Source: Sphingopyxis sp. LC363 (GTDB lineage Bacteria > Pseudomonadota > Alphaproteobacteria > Sphingomonadales > Sphingomonadaceae). From it: a stretch of 50,906 nucleotides of DNA. Below the pieces are notes generated by a model that saw only the letters and a program-made list of their open reading frames with translations, made no database searches and had not been told where the DNA came from. Position 1 is the stretch's first letter. Each line of letters starts with the position of its first letter. The stretch is from positions 1-50,906 of the forward strand of contig NZ_JNFC01000026.1 in assembly GCF_000756385.1 (NCBI RefSeq). The letters run 5' to 3'. Made by a program: the position numbers and the translations under genes. Below, one piece after another: positions 8,942 through 17,573 of this stretch.

Positions 8942-9856
8942 TCAGGCCCCCGTCTTGCGTTCGAGCGCATCCTTGGCGAGTTCGCCGATGCCGCCCAAGG
9001 TTCCGATCAGCTGCGTCGCCTCGACCGGGAAGAGGATGGTCTTGCTGTTCGGGCTGGTCGCGAACTGACTCACCGCCTCGACATATTTCTGCGCGATGAA
9101 ATAGTTGATCGCCTGCGCGTTGCCGCCGGCGATCGCGTCGGACACCATCTGCGTCGCCTTCGCTTCGGCTTCGGCCTCGCGCTCGCGCGCCTCGGCGTCG
9201 CGGAAGGCGGCTTCGCGGCGGCCTTCGGCCTCGAGGATCTGGCTCTGCTTCTGGCCCTCGGCGCGCAGGATTTCGGAAGCGCGGCTGCCCTCGGCTTCGA
9301 GGATGTTCGCGCGTTTTTCGCGCTCGGCCTTCATCTGCCGCGCCATTGCGTTCGAGATATCGGCGGGCGGGCGGATGTCCTTGATCTCGACGCGGGTGAT
9401 CTTGACGCCCCACGGGGTGGTCGCATCGTCGACGACGTGCAGCAGCCGCGTGTTGATCTCGTCGCGCTTCGACAGCGTTTCGTCGAGGTCCATCGAGCCC
9501 ATCACGGTGCGCAGGTTCGTCGTCGTCAGGTTCATGATCGAGAGATAGAGGTCGCTGACCTCATAGGCGGCCTTGGCGGCGTCGAGCACCTGGAAGAAGA
9601 CGACGCCGTCGACCGCGACCATCGCATTGTCCTTGGTGATGATTTCCTGCCCCGGGATGTCGAGCACCTGCTCCATCATGTTCACTTTCCGACCGACGCG
9701 GTCGAAGATCGGCATGATGAAGTTGAGCCCGGGCTGCGCGGTGTGCGTGTAGCGGCCGAAACGTTCGATCGTATAGGCATAGCCCTGCCGCACCGGCGTC
9801 AGCGCCCAGATCAGGAACACCAGCGCCAGAACCACCAGTGCGAGTGCGAATTCCAT
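8942..9856 (-). CDS. SPFH/band 7 protein (slipin, QmcA-like)
   Basis: A 304-residue membrane-anchored protein. One N-terminal transmembrane helix (about 3-20) precedes the band 7 domain (about 22-190, with [19 protein letters not shown] and [19 protein letters not shown]), then an alanine/glutamate-rich coiled coil (about 190-245, repeats of LEAEG/ILRAEGQ), and a conserved C-terminus. Such proteins oligomerise into membrane platforms and regulate proteases or membrane fluidity. The NfeD partner is encoded directly downstream in the same transcript. The gene is divergent from the CitE-like gene at 9941. Confidence 0.93.
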   Translation of the reverse strand: MEFALALVVLALVFLIWALTPVRQGYAYTIERFGRYTHTAQPGLNFIMPIFDRVGRKVNMMEQVLDIPGQEIITKDNAMVAVDGVVFFQVLDAAKAAYEVSDLYLSIMNLTTTNLRTVMGSMDLDETLSKRDEINTRLLHVVDDATTPWGVKITRVEIKDIRPPADISNAMARQMKAEREKRANILEAEGSRASEILRAEGQKQSQILEAEGRREAAFRDAEAREREAEAEAKATQMVSDAIAGGNAQAINYFIAQKYVEAVSQFATSPNSKTILFPVEATQLIGTLGGIGELAKDALERKTGA

Positions 9857-9940
9857 CGATCATCCCCTCTTTGCAAATTGCGTCTCTGCAAACCCGCTTC
9901 CTTATTGCGGCAACGGCAGGGTTGCGCCACAGAAAAGCGC

Positions 9941-10762
9941 ATGACCCCAAGCGACTATTCCGCCGACTATCCGCCGCGTTCCTTGCTCTATGTTCCGGGG
10001 TCGAATGCGCGCGCGCTCGAAAAGGCGGGCGGCCTTGCCGCCGACATGCTGATCGTCGATCTGGAGGATGCGGTGCCCGCCGATCGCAAGGCCGAAGCGC
10101 GCGCCGCGATGCGGGCGGCCGTAACGGCGGGCTTTCCCGGCAAGCGCGTCGCGGTGCGCGTCAATGCGACAGGCAGCGCCGAGCAGGCCGCCGACATCGC
10201 CGCGCTCGCCGGATTGGCGCTGGATGCCGTCGTGCTACCGAAGGTCGATGCGCCGTCCGATCTCGACCCGCTGTGCGATCTCGGCCTGCCCATCCTCGCA
10301 ATGATCGAAACGCCCGCGGCGATCTATGCCGCGCGCGATATCGCCGCCGATCCCGCCGTGACCGGTCTGATCGCGGGGCTCAACGATCTGGCGCACGAGC
10401 TGAAGCTGCCCGACGGCATGGACCGCGGCGCGATGAGCCATGCGATTCAGGCGATCATACTTGCCGCGCGCGCGGGCGAGGTCTGGGTTTTCGACGGCGT
10501 TTATAACGCGATCGACGACGCCGCGGGTTTCGCGGCCGAGGTTGCGGAAGGACGCCGGCTCGGCTTCGATGGCAAGACGCTGATCCACCCGTCGCAGGTC
10601 GACCCGTGCAACACCGCCTTCGCGCCGTCGGAGCGCGAGATCGCGGCGGCCGAAGCGCTCGTCGCCGCGGCGACCGGCGGCGCGCAGCGGCACGACGGCC
10701 GGATGATCGAGGATATGCACGTCGCGGCGGCTAGAGCATTGCTGGCGCGGGCGGGGCGGTAG
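9941..10762 (+). CDS. HpcH/HpaI aldolase family CoA ester lyase (CitE-like)
   Basis: A 273-residue TIM-barrel enzyme of the citryl-CoA/malyl-CoA lyase group. Diagnostic stretches are RSLLYVPGSNARALEKA near the start, MLIVDLEDAVP with the metal-binding acidic residue, RVNATGS, VLPKVD, AMIETPAAIY, and GFDGKTLIHPSQV near the end. It probably cleaves or condenses a beta-hydroxyacyl-CoA such as citramalyl- or malyl-CoA. No citrate lyase alpha or gamma gene is adjacent, so a role in standard citrate fermentation is unlikely. The long open frame upstream overlaps the divergent slipin gene and was ignored; the ATG chosen fits the family N-terminus. Confidence 0.9.
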   Translation: MTPSDYSADYPPRSLLYVPGSNARALEKAGGLAADMLIVDLEDAVPADRKAEARAAMRAAVTAGFPGKRVAVRVNATGSAEQAADIAALAGLALDAVVLPKVDAPSDLDPLCDLGLPILAMIETPAAIYAARDIAADPAVTGLIAGLNDLAHELKLPDGMDRGAMSHAIQAIILAARAGEVWVFDGVYNAIDDAAGFAAEVAEGRRLGFDGKTLIHPSQVDPCNTAFAPSEREIAAAEALVAAATGGAQRHDGRMIEDMHVAAARALLARAGR

Positions 10763-10770
10763 GTAACAAG

Positions 10771-10958
10771 CCCTCTCCTTCAGGGGAGGGCAGCGAGACT
10801 TGCCAGCTTGCTGGCTTAGTCGCAGCGGGTGGGGGCCATCGGCCTTGCGCAAGGCCGATGGCCCCCACCCCAACCCAGTGTCAGGTAAACCGTCCCCCGG
10901 ACGGTTTAGGTCATGCCGGGGGCATGACCGACCTGACACTCCTAAAGGGGAGGGGCTC
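10771..10958. repeat. palindromic intergenic repeat (family B, copy 2) with a nested element
   Basis: Outer arms of CCCTCTCCTTCAGGGGAGGG and AAAGGGGAGGGG enclose a perfect 44-bp palindrome at 10827-10870 (it contains CCATCGGCCTTGCGCAAGGC and its complement). A separate 64-nt folded element follows at 10877-10940. It lies between the CitE-like and M28 peptidase genes. Confidence 0.85.
10877..10940. repeat. 64-nt three-way-junction element, copy 1
   Basis: The outer stem is AGTGTCAGGT with ACCTGACACT (10 of 10 bp). Hairpin I is AAACCGT/ACGGTTT with loop CCCCCGG. Hairpin II is GGTCATG/CATGACC with loop CCGGGGG. The loops are reverse complements of each other. The copy at 45982-46045 has the same length, layout and loops but different stem sequences that still pair. 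It is inserted in the right arm of a family B repeat. Confidence 0.85.
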
Positions 10959-11028
10959 TTATACCCGCCGTTCGTCGTTCGACGAACCGCCTTGCCGGGA
11001 TGCTGCGGACATGCGATGCGGCGCGTCC

Positions 11029-12531
11029 ATGAGACATAGCTCCTTCCGCGCCGCGATCGCGGCTGTCGCCCTGCTTTCCTTCGCCCCCGCCGTTTCGGCC
11101 GCGCCCGCCAAGGGTGATGCGCCGGTCACCGAGGCCGACCTCGCCGCGCATATCAAGATACTGGCGGACGACGCGTTCGAGGGCCGCGCGCCCGGCACCG
11201 AGGGCGAGGATCGCACGATCGCCTATGTCGTCGGTGAATGGGCGAAGGCCGGGCTCGAACCCGTGCCGGGCAGCGCGACGCCGTGGGTCCAGCCCGTGCC
11301 CTTCGTCGAGACGCAGGCGCTCGGCGGAACCGCGAAGTTCAAGGTGAACGGCCGCGAGATCGTGCCGGGCGATGACGGCATTATCCTGACCGGCCGCGAC
11401 GCGTCGGTCGCGCTGGCGGACGTGCCCGCGCTTTTCGTCGGCTATGGCGTCGACGGCGCGGGGCAGGTCAATGCCGACGTCAAGGGCAAGCTCGCGATCA
11501 TGCTTTTCGACAATGCGCCCTTCGGCGACAAGCTCCCACGCTATCGCGAGCGGCGGCAGATGCTCGCCGACGCGGGGGCGAGCGCGGTGCTCGTGATTTC
11601 TACGGGCGCGGTGCCGTGGCCGGCGCTGCGCGAAAGCGTCGGCGGCAAATATGTGCGGCTGGCGAGCGCGAAGCCGGGCGCGCCGGTGAGCGGCTTCCTT
11701 TCGCCCGAAGCCGCCGACACGCTGCTCAAGGCGGCGGGACAGGATAGCGCCGCGCTGCGCGAGGCCGCCAAGTCGCCCGATTACAAGGGCGCCGCGCTGC
11801 CGGTGACGGCCGACTTTACTGCGCAATCGACCGTCCGCCCCTTTGCCAGCCACAATATCGTCGCCAAGCTGCCGGGCGCGAAGCCCGACGGCAAGGCGGT
11901 GCTGTTCCTCGGCCACTGGGATCATCTCGGCATCTGCGAGCCCGAAGGCGCCGCCGACCGCATCTGCAACGGCGCGGTCGACAATGCGAGCGGGATCGCG
12001 GTGCTGATCGAGGTCGCCAAGCGGCTGGGCAAGGGCGCGCGGCCCGACCGCGACATTTATTTCATGGCGACGACGGCGGAGGAAAAGGGCCTGCTCGGCG
12101 CGCACTGGTTCGCCGATCATCCGGTGGTGCCGCTGGCCGACATCATTGTCGCGCTCAACGTCGACACGATCGCGATTTCGCCGCGCGGCACGCCGGTGGC
12201 GACGATCGGGCGCGGCAAGCCCGCCTATGACGCGGTGGTGCGCGAGGCGGCGACCAAGCTCGGCCGCAAGCTCGACGAGGATGGTGAGGCCGATGCCTTC
12301 ATCCAGCGGCAGGACGGCTGGGCCTTGGGCGCCAAGGGCGTGACGTCGCTGATGGTCGGCGGCAGCTTTTCGGACATGAAGCTGCTCGAAGCGTTTCTGG
12401 GCAGCGACTATCACCGCCCGGCGGACGAATTCTCCCACAAGATCCCGCTGGGCGGCGCGGCCGAGGATGCCGATTTGCACGTCGCGCTGGGCCGGGCGTT
12501 CGCCGATACCAAGCGGTGGCCGGGCAAGTAG
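11029..12531 (+). CDS. M28 family zinc aminopeptidase, exported
   Basis: A 500-residue exported peptidase. A signal peptide (MRHSSFRAAIAAVALLSFAP, cut after VSA) precedes a domain with a PA-like insert (about residues 130-260). The M28 catalytic core then shows all metal-ligand motifs: GHWDHLG (His near 296), GAVDNASG, the general base pair in TAEEKGLLG, LNVDT, and the final histidine in DYHRPADE. It acts in the periplasm or outside the cell on peptide N-termini. ATG 11011 (MRCGASMRH) is an alternative start; the frame opens further upstream only through repeat sequence. The substrate is unknown. Confidence 0.9.
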   Translation: MRHSSFRAAIAAVALLSFAPAVSAAPAKGDAPVTEADLAAHIKILADDAFEGRAPGTEGEDRTIAYVVGEWAKAGLEPVPGSATPWVQPVPFVETQALGGTAKFKVNGREIVPGDDGIILTGRDASVALADVPALFVGYGVDGAGQVNADVKGKLAIMLFDNAPFGDKLPRYRERRQMLADAGASAVLVISTGAVPWPALRESVGGKYVRLASAKPGAPVSGFLSPEAADTLLKAAGQDSAALREAAKSPDYKGAALPVTADFTAQSTVRPFASHNIVAKLPGAKPDGKAVLFLGHWDHLGICEPEGAADRICNGAVDNASGIAVLIEVAKRLGKGARPDRDIYFMATTAEEKGLLGAHWFADHPVVPLADIIVALNVDTIAISPRGTPVATIGRGKPAYDAVVREAATKLGRKLDEDGEADAFIQRQDGWALGAKGVTSLMVGGSFSDMKLLEAFLGSDYHRPADEFSHKIPLGGAAEDADLHVALGRAFADTKRWPGK

Positions 12532-12568
12532 AGGATGTTGGTTTAGAGGTGGAGAGCGGCGGTTGAAA

Positions 12569-12702
12569 ATCCTCCCTGTCGTGTAGCGATGGGGAGGGGG
12601 ACCGTCGCCGCAGGCGATGGTGGAGGGGCTCAACCTCGCGTCATAGCCCCTCCGTCAGCGCTTCGCGCTGCCACCTCCCCATGCCTGCGGCACAGGGAGG
12701 AT
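12569..12702. repeat. family A palindromic repeat, copy 2
   Basis: Runs from ATCCTCCCTGTCGTGTAGCG to GCACAGGGAGGAT and has the internal hairpin CGTCGCCGCAGGCGATGG. It is uninterrupted, unlike the copy at 45951-46143. It lies between the convergent M28 peptidase and DAHP synthase genes and probably terminates both. Confidence 0.85.
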
Positions 12703-12771
12703 CTTATGACAACTATCGGTTGAAGCCCGCCGTACTTGTCGCAGGCTTGAAAAGACAGGATCGCCGTTAAA

Positions 12772-14145
12772 TCAAGCCGCCTGCTTCGCGCGATCCGCCA
12801 TTTCCTGATTGAGCATTTCGGCGAGCAGGAAAGCAAGCTCGAGGCTCTGCCCCGCGTTGAGGCGCGGGTCGCAATGGGTGTGGTAACGGTCGGCCAGATC
12901 CATCTGGGTCACGTCCATCGCGCCGCCGGTGCATTCGGTGACGTTCTGGCCGGTCATTTCGATATGGATGCCGCCGCCATGCGTGCCCTCGGCGCGGTGC
13001 ACCGCGAAGAAGCCGCGCACTTCGGCGAGAATGCGATCGAACGGGCGCGTCTTGTAACCGTTAGGCGTCTTGATGACATTGCCGTGCATCGGGTCGCACG
13101 ACCAGACGACGGGATGCCCCGATTCCTTCACCGCGCGCACCAGCTTGGGCAGATGCGCCTCGATCTTGTCGTGGCCGTAGCGCGTGATCAGCGTCATGCG
13201 CCCCGCGACATGATTGGGGTTCAGCGTGTCGAGCAGGCGCAGCAGCGCATCGGGCTCGAGGCTCGGGCCGCACTTCATCCCGACCGGATTGCCGATGCCG
13301 CGCAGATATTCGATGTGCGCCGACCCTTCGAAGCGCGTACGATCGCCGACCCACAGGAAATGGCCCGAGGTGTCATACCAGCCGCCGGTCAGGCTGTCCT
13401 GCCGTGTGAGCGCCTGTTCATAGGGAAGCAGCAGCGCCTCGTGGCTGGTGTAGAAGCTGGTCCCCTTGATCTGCGGGACGGTTTCGGGCGTCACGCCGCA
13501 TGCTTCCATGAAAGCGAGCGCTTCGGAAATGCGCGCGGCGGTTTCCTGATATTTCTTCGCCCACGGGCTGCGGTCCATGAAGTCGTGCGTCCAGGCGTTG
13601 ACCTGGTGCAAATTCGCATAGCCGCCGTTCGCGAAGGCGCGCAGCAGGTTGAGCGTCGCCGCCGACTGGTTGTACGCCTTGACCATGCGCTGCGGGTCGG
13701 GCTCGCGGCCCGCGGCGTCGAAGGCGATGTCGTTGATGTTGTCCCCGCGATAGCTCGGCAGCGACACGCCATCGATCTCTTCCATGTCGGCCGAGCGCGG
13801 CTTGGCGAACTGGCCCGCCATGCGGCCGAGCTTCACCACGGGCATCTTCGAGGCGAAGGTAAGCACGACCGCCATCTGGAGGAGGACGCGGAAGGTGTCG
13901 CGGATATTGTTCGGATGAAATTCGGCAAAGCTTTCGGCGCAGTCGCCGCCCTGAAGCAGAAAGGCTTTGCCTTCCGCCACGCGCGCGAGTTCGCTTGTCA
14001 GTTCGCGCGCTTCGCCCGCGAAGACGAGCGGCGGATAATTTGCGAGTTCGCGTTCGGCCGCCGCGAGCGCATCGGCGTCGCGATAGGTGGGAAGCTGGCG
14101 GGCCTCGTGCGAGCGCCAGCTATGCGGTTGCCAATTTTTCGTCAT
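12772..14145 (-). CDS. class II 3-deoxy-7-phosphoheptulonate (DAHP) synthase
   Basis: Condenses phosphoenolpyruvate and erythrose 4-phosphate, the first step of the shikimate pathway. The 457-residue length and sequence are typical of the class II (plant/AroAII) family: it opens [18 protein letters not shown], carries [11 protein letters not shown] with the metal-ligand cysteine near residue 60, [13 protein letters not shown], the substrate-binding SCDPMHGN, and [19 protein letters not shown] start at the ATG before TKNWQ, which matches the family; an upstream in-frame ATG at 14223 gives an unrelated extension. No other shikimate genes are adjacent. Confidence 0.96.
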   Translation of the reverse strand: MTKNWQPHSWRSHEARQLPTYRDADALAAAERELANYPPLVFAGEARELTSELARVAEGKAFLLQGGDCAESFAEFHPNNIRDTFRVLLQMAVVLTFASKMPVVKLGRMAGQFAKPRSADMEEIDGVSLPSYRGDNINDIAFDAAGREPDPQRMVKAYNQSAATLNLLRAFANGGYANLHQVNAWTHDFMDRSPWAKKYQETAARISEALAFMEACGVTPETVPQIKGTSFYTSHEALLLPYEQALTRQDSLTGGWYDTSGHFLWVGDRTRFEGSAHIEYLRGIGNPVGMKCGPSLEPDALLRLLDTLNPNHVAGRMTLITRYGHDKIEAHLPKLVRAVKESGHPVVWSCDPMHGNVIKTPNGYKTRPFDRILAEVRGFFAVHRAEGTHGGGIHIEMTGQNVTECTGGAMDVTQMDLADRYHTHCDPRLNAGQSLELAFLLAEMLNQEMADRAKQAA

Positions 14146-14413
14146 CTGCCTGTCTTTTCGCGTTCGAATCGAGCGCCACATGGCGCCTATGACGCGCCGA
14201 AGCAATGTTTCCGGCACGACCAAAGTCGAAAATTAGCATTATCGTGACATTTGCGCACCTATGCTTTTCTTCAGGGCCAGGAACTGATAGTTTATTACGG
14301 ACCTTGATGCGGCGATGGGCGCGCGTATCCAAGGTTTTTGGCTATCGGTAACGTCAACCACCCAATGACCGAGGCCCCAATGCGGGGCGGGGTCGGGATG
14401 CGAGCGATTGGCT

Positions 14414-15091
14414 GTGACGAATTTCGATTCCGCGTGGTTCCTCTATGGGGCGCTCTTCCTCCTTTTGGCGACGAGCTTCGTCGTGCGCATCGACTATGCG
14501 CGCGTCGGCCTTGCCGCCGCGGCTTTCGTCGCGCTGCCGCTGACACTCTTTCGCGGGTCGGACCTCGGCTACAGCCTGCTCGTGCTCGCGATATTGGCGG
14601 TCAATATCGGCATATTGGCGCGCCTGTGGCTGCGCGGAACGAATATCAGCTTTTCGGCCGAGGAAGAGGCGCTGAGGCGCGAGCATTTCACGGGGCTGGG
14701 CGCGGGGGCGGCGCGCGATCTGATCGACCAGGGGCACTGGATCTCGGCGAAGCGCGGCGAAGTGCTGATCCGCGAGAATCAGGCGGCGCCGAGCCTCTTC
14801 TATCTGGCCGAGGGACAGGCGGCGGTGCTGCGCGACGGCGTCGAGGTCGGGAAATTGTCGGGCGGCGCGCTGATCGGCGAAGCGACCGCGCTCGACGGCG
14901 CCCATGCGACAGGCACGGTTGTGCTCGGCAGCAACGCGCGGCTGTGGTTCGTACCCGCGGCGGCGCTGCGCGCCTATCTCGCCGCCAATCCGGCGATCGC
15001 GGGCGCGCTCCACGAGGGCTTCGCCCGCGCGCTTCGCGGCAAACTCGCCAGCGCGAACACGCGCATCGCGGACCCGCCCCCGATTTCTTGA
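14414..15091 (+). CDS. membrane-anchored cyclic-nucleotide-binding (Popeye-like) protein
   Basis: About 225 residues. Three hydrophobic helices occupy about residues 8-70 (FLYGALFLLLATSFVV; VGLAAAAFVALPLTLF; LGYSLLVLAILAVNIGIL). A cNMP-binding fold follows, with VLIRENQAAPSLFYLAEGQ, KLSGGALIGEATALDG and a helical C-terminus. The canonical arginine after the phosphate-binding loop is not obvious. Three short helices followed by a cNMP domain is the layout of Popeye-domain proteins; this is a resemblance in architecture only. The start is uncertain: no ATG is in frame, and GTG 14414 and TTG 14408 are the candidates. The function is unknown. Confidence 0.7.
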   Translation: MTNFDSAWFLYGALFLLLATSFVVRIDYARVGLAAAAFVALPLTLFRGSDLGYSLLVLAILAVNIGILARLWLRGTNISFSAEEEALRREHFTGLGAGAARDLIDQGHWISAKRGEVLIRENQAAPSLFYLAEGQAAVLRDGVEVGKLSGGALIGEATALDGAHATGTVVLGSNARLWFVPAAALRAYLAANPAIAGALHEGFARALRGKLASANTRIADPPPIS

Positions 15092-15146
15092 GCGCGTCCG
15101 CTTCGCGGCCTCGAATCTGCAATCCGTGCCTGCTAGGTTTTGACCC

Positions 15147-15497
15147 ATGACGATGATTCTTTATGGCATTTCGAACTGCGACACGGTGAAGAAGGCGCGG
15201 CGCTGGCTCGACGAGCAGGGCGTCGCCTATCGTTTTCACGATGTCCGCAAGGACGGGCTCGACGCGGCGCGGCTGCAGGGCTGGATCGACGCGCTCGGAT
15301 GGGAAAAGCTGCTCAACAAGGCGGGAACGACCTTTCGCAAGCTGCCCGAGGAGCAGAAACAGGGGCTCGATGCCGCCGCGGCGAAGGCGTTGATGCTCGA
15401 GCAACCGGCAATGATCCGGCGGCCGGTCGTCGAAGCCGGTGACGACATGAGCGTCGGCTTTTCGGTTGCGGACTGGCAGGCGCGGTTTGGCGCATGA
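15147..15497 (+). CDS. ArsC/Spx-type thioredoxin-fold protein (YffB-like)
   Basis: A 116-residue protein of the arsenate reductase-like family. The N-terminus ILYGISNCDTVKKARRWLDE carries the single conserved cysteine of the YffB group, and RRPVVEAGDDMSVGF corresponds to the family's RP-hinge and the end of the fold. YffB-like proteins are glutathione-linked thioredoxin-fold proteins of poorly defined role; there is no ars operon nearby, so arsenate reduction should not be assumed. The second in-frame ATG (15153) is a possible start. Its stop overlaps the GDPD start by four bases (ATGA), indicating one operon with the next two genes. Confidence 0.88.
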   Translation: MTMILYGISNCDTVKKARRWLDEQGVAYRFHDVRKDGLDAARLQGWIDALGWEKLLNKAGTTFRKLPEEQKQGLDAAAAKALMLEQPAMIRRPVVEAGDDMSVGFSVADWQARFGA

Positions 15498-16570
15498 TCC
15501 GGCCGCTCATGGCCGTGGCGGCGCTGATGCTGTCCACGGGCTGCACGGCTGACGTCGTGACCGCGCAGCCGACCCTCGACGGACAGCCGCCGATCGTGAT
15601 CGCGCATCGCGGCGCATCGGGCGAGCGGCCCGAGCATACGCTCGCGAGCTACCGGCTCGCGATCGAGCAGGGCGCCGACTTCATCGAGCCCGACCTCGTG
15701 CTGACCAAGGACGGCGTGCTCGTCGCGCGGCACGAAAATGAGATCTCGGAGACCACCGACGTCGCCGCCCATCCCGAGTTCGCGGACCGCAAGACCGAGA
15801 AGACGATCGACGGACAAAAGGTCGAGGGCTGGTTCACCGAGGATTTCACCCTCGCCGAATTAAAGACGCTGCGCGCGCGTGAGCGGCTGCCCAAGCTGCG
15901 CAGCACTGAATATGACGGGCGGTTCGAAATCCCCACCTTCGAAGAAATCCTCACGCTGCTCGCCGAGGTCAACAAGGATCGCGACCGGCTCGTCGGCGTC
16001 TATCCCGAAACCAAGCACCCGAGCTATTTCGTCGCGATCGGCTTGCCGCACGAGGCGCCTCTGCTCGCGATGCTGGGTCGCTTCGGCTATCGCGGCCGCA
16101 CGGCGCCGGTGTTCATCCAGAGTTTCGAGGTCGGCAATCTGATCGACCTGCGCGCGAAGAGCGACCTGCCGCTGATCCAGTTGATGGACGTCGAGGGCGG
16201 GCCCGCCGATCGGCCCGGCACCAGCTATGCCGCCATGGCGTCGCCGTCGGGGCTGAAAATGGTTGCGGCCTATGCCGACGGCATCGGTCCGAACAAGGCG
16301 ATGGTGATCCCGCGCGCCACGCTCGGCCGGCTCGGCAAGCCGACCGCGCTGGTGCGCGATGCGCACGCCGCGGGGCTGAGGGTGCATCCCTGGACGTTTC
16401 GCCGCGAAAATTACTTCCTGCCGCTCGGCGACAAGGCCAGTATCAATCCATCGGGCCATGGCGATTTGGCGGGCGAGATCGACGCCTATCTCGCCGCGGG
16501 CGTCGACGGGCTATTCAGCGACAACCCGCGCGAGGCGGTGGTCGCAGTTGAAAAAGGAGTTTCGCGATGA
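15494..16570 (+). CDS. glycerophosphodiester phosphodiesterase, lipoprotein (GlpQ-like)
   Basis: Hydrolyses glycerophosphodiesters from phospholipid turnover to glycerol 3-phosphate and an alcohol. The 358-residue precursor has a lipobox ending LSTGC (lipidated Cys17), so it is a periplasmic lipoprotein. Catalytic-site motifs are IAHRGASGERPEHTLASY (HR and the EHT metal ligand) and FIEPDLVLTKDGVLVARHE; RRENYFLPLG near the C-terminus and GLFSDNPREAV fit periplasmic GlpQ enzymes. It overlaps both neighbours by ATGA junctions, so it is in the middle of a three-gene operon. Confidence 0.93.
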   Translation: MIRPLMAVAALMLSTGCTADVVTAQPTLDGQPPIVIAHRGASGERPEHTLASYRLAIEQGADFIEPDLVLTKDGVLVARHENEISETTDVAAHPEFADRKTEKTIDGQKVEGWFTEDFTLAELKTLRARERLPKLRSTEYDGRFEIPTFEEILTLLAEVNKDRDRLVGVYPETKHPSYFVAIGLPHEAPLLAMLGRFGYRGRTAPVFIQSFEVGNLIDLRAKSDLPLIQLMDVEGGPADRPGTSYAAMASPSGLKMVAAYADGIGPNKAMVIPRATLGRLGKPTALVRDAHAAGLRVHPWTFRRENYFLPLGDKASINPSGHGDLAGEIDAYLAAGVDGLFSDNPREAVVAVEKGVSR

Positions 16571-17496
16571 CCGAACGCGCGCTGGGCCAAAGCGGCCTGT
16601 CGATCCGCCCTTTCGTGCTTGGCGGCAACGTCTTCGGCATGACGGCGGATCGCGAGGCGAGCTTCGCCGTTCTCGACCGCTTCGTCGAGCATGGCGGCGG
16701 GATGATCGACACCGCCGACGTCTATTCGGCGTGGGTCCCGGGGCACAAGGGCGGCGAGTCCGAAAGCATGATGGGCGCGTGGCTGAAGGAAAGCGGCGCG
16801 CGCGACAAGGTCCTGATCGCGACCAAGGTCGGCATGATGCCCGGCGGCCTCAAGCCCGACCGCATCCGCGAAGCCGTGCAAGGGTCGCTCGACCGGCTCG
16901 GCACCGACGTCATCGACCTTTATTTCGCACACAAGGACGACCCCGACGTGCCGCTCGACGAAGTACTCGGCGCCTTTGCCGAGCTGGTCGACGCGGGCAT
17001 CGTGCGCGCGATCGGCGCATCCAACTATTCGGCGGAACGGTTGGCGGAGGCGTTGCGCTTGGCCGACGACAAGGGTCTGCCACGTTTCACCGCGATGCAG
17101 CCCGAACTCAACCTGCTCGACCGAACGCAATATGAGGGGCCCTTGCAGCAGCTTTGCATCGACGAGGGGCTGGGCGTCGTCACCTATTTCAGCCTCGCCT
17201 CGGGCTATCTGTCGGGCAAATATCGTGAGCCCGGCGACCTCGGCAAGAGTCCGCGCGGGGCCCGGGTCAAACCCTATCTCGAAGGAAGAGGCCCGGCGGT
17301 GCTCGCGGTGATGGACGCCATCGCCGCCGAGACCGGCGCGACGCTGTCGCAGATTGCGCTGGCGTGGGTCGCCGCGCAGCCGGGCGTGACGGCGCCGATC
17401 GCGAGCGCGACAACGGTGGCGCAGCTCGACGAGCTCATAGGCAGCGTTGCTCTGAAACTCAGCGAAGATCATCTGGCGGCGCTGAGCGCGGCCTGA
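16567..17496 (+). CDS. aldo/keto reductase
   Basis: A 309-residue NAD(P)H-dependent oxidoreductase with the AKR TIM barrel. The tetrad is visible: Asp and Tyr in MIDTADVYSAW, Lys in IATKVG, and His in LYFAHKDDP. GASNYSAERLAEAL and PIASATTVAQLDELIGS (the coenzyme phosphate region) are typical of the YajO/AKR12-like group. The substrate is unknown. The ATGA overlap with the GDPD gene places it last in the operon. A small hairpin at 17543-17559 (GCCGCT, loop CTTTT, AGCGGC) follows its stop and may end the transcript. Confidence 0.92.
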   Translation: MTERALGQSGLSIRPFVLGGNVFGMTADREASFAVLDRFVEHGGGMIDTADVYSAWVPGHKGGESESMMGAWLKESGARDKVLIATKVGMMPGGLKPDRIREAVQGSLDRLGTDVIDLYFAHKDDPDVPLDEVLGAFAELVDAGIVRAIGASNYSAERLAEALRLADDKGLPRFTAMQPELNLLDRTQYEGPLQQLCIDEGLGVVTYFSLASGYLSGKYREPGDLGKSPRGARVKPYLEGRGPAVLAVMDAIAAETGATLSQIALAWVAAQPGVTAPIASATTVAQLDELIGSVALKLSEDHLAALSAA

Positions 17497-17573
17497 CGCG
17501 CCCTCGCTGCGCTGCAACAAAAACGGGCTTTCGCGCTTTCGCGCCGCTCTTTTAGCGGCTAAACCCTCGCGCC

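Noticed and set aside
9838..10506. Alternative plus-strand frame overlapping the CitE-like gene
   Set aside because: Out of frame with the clear lyase motifs; arginine-rich low-complexity product.
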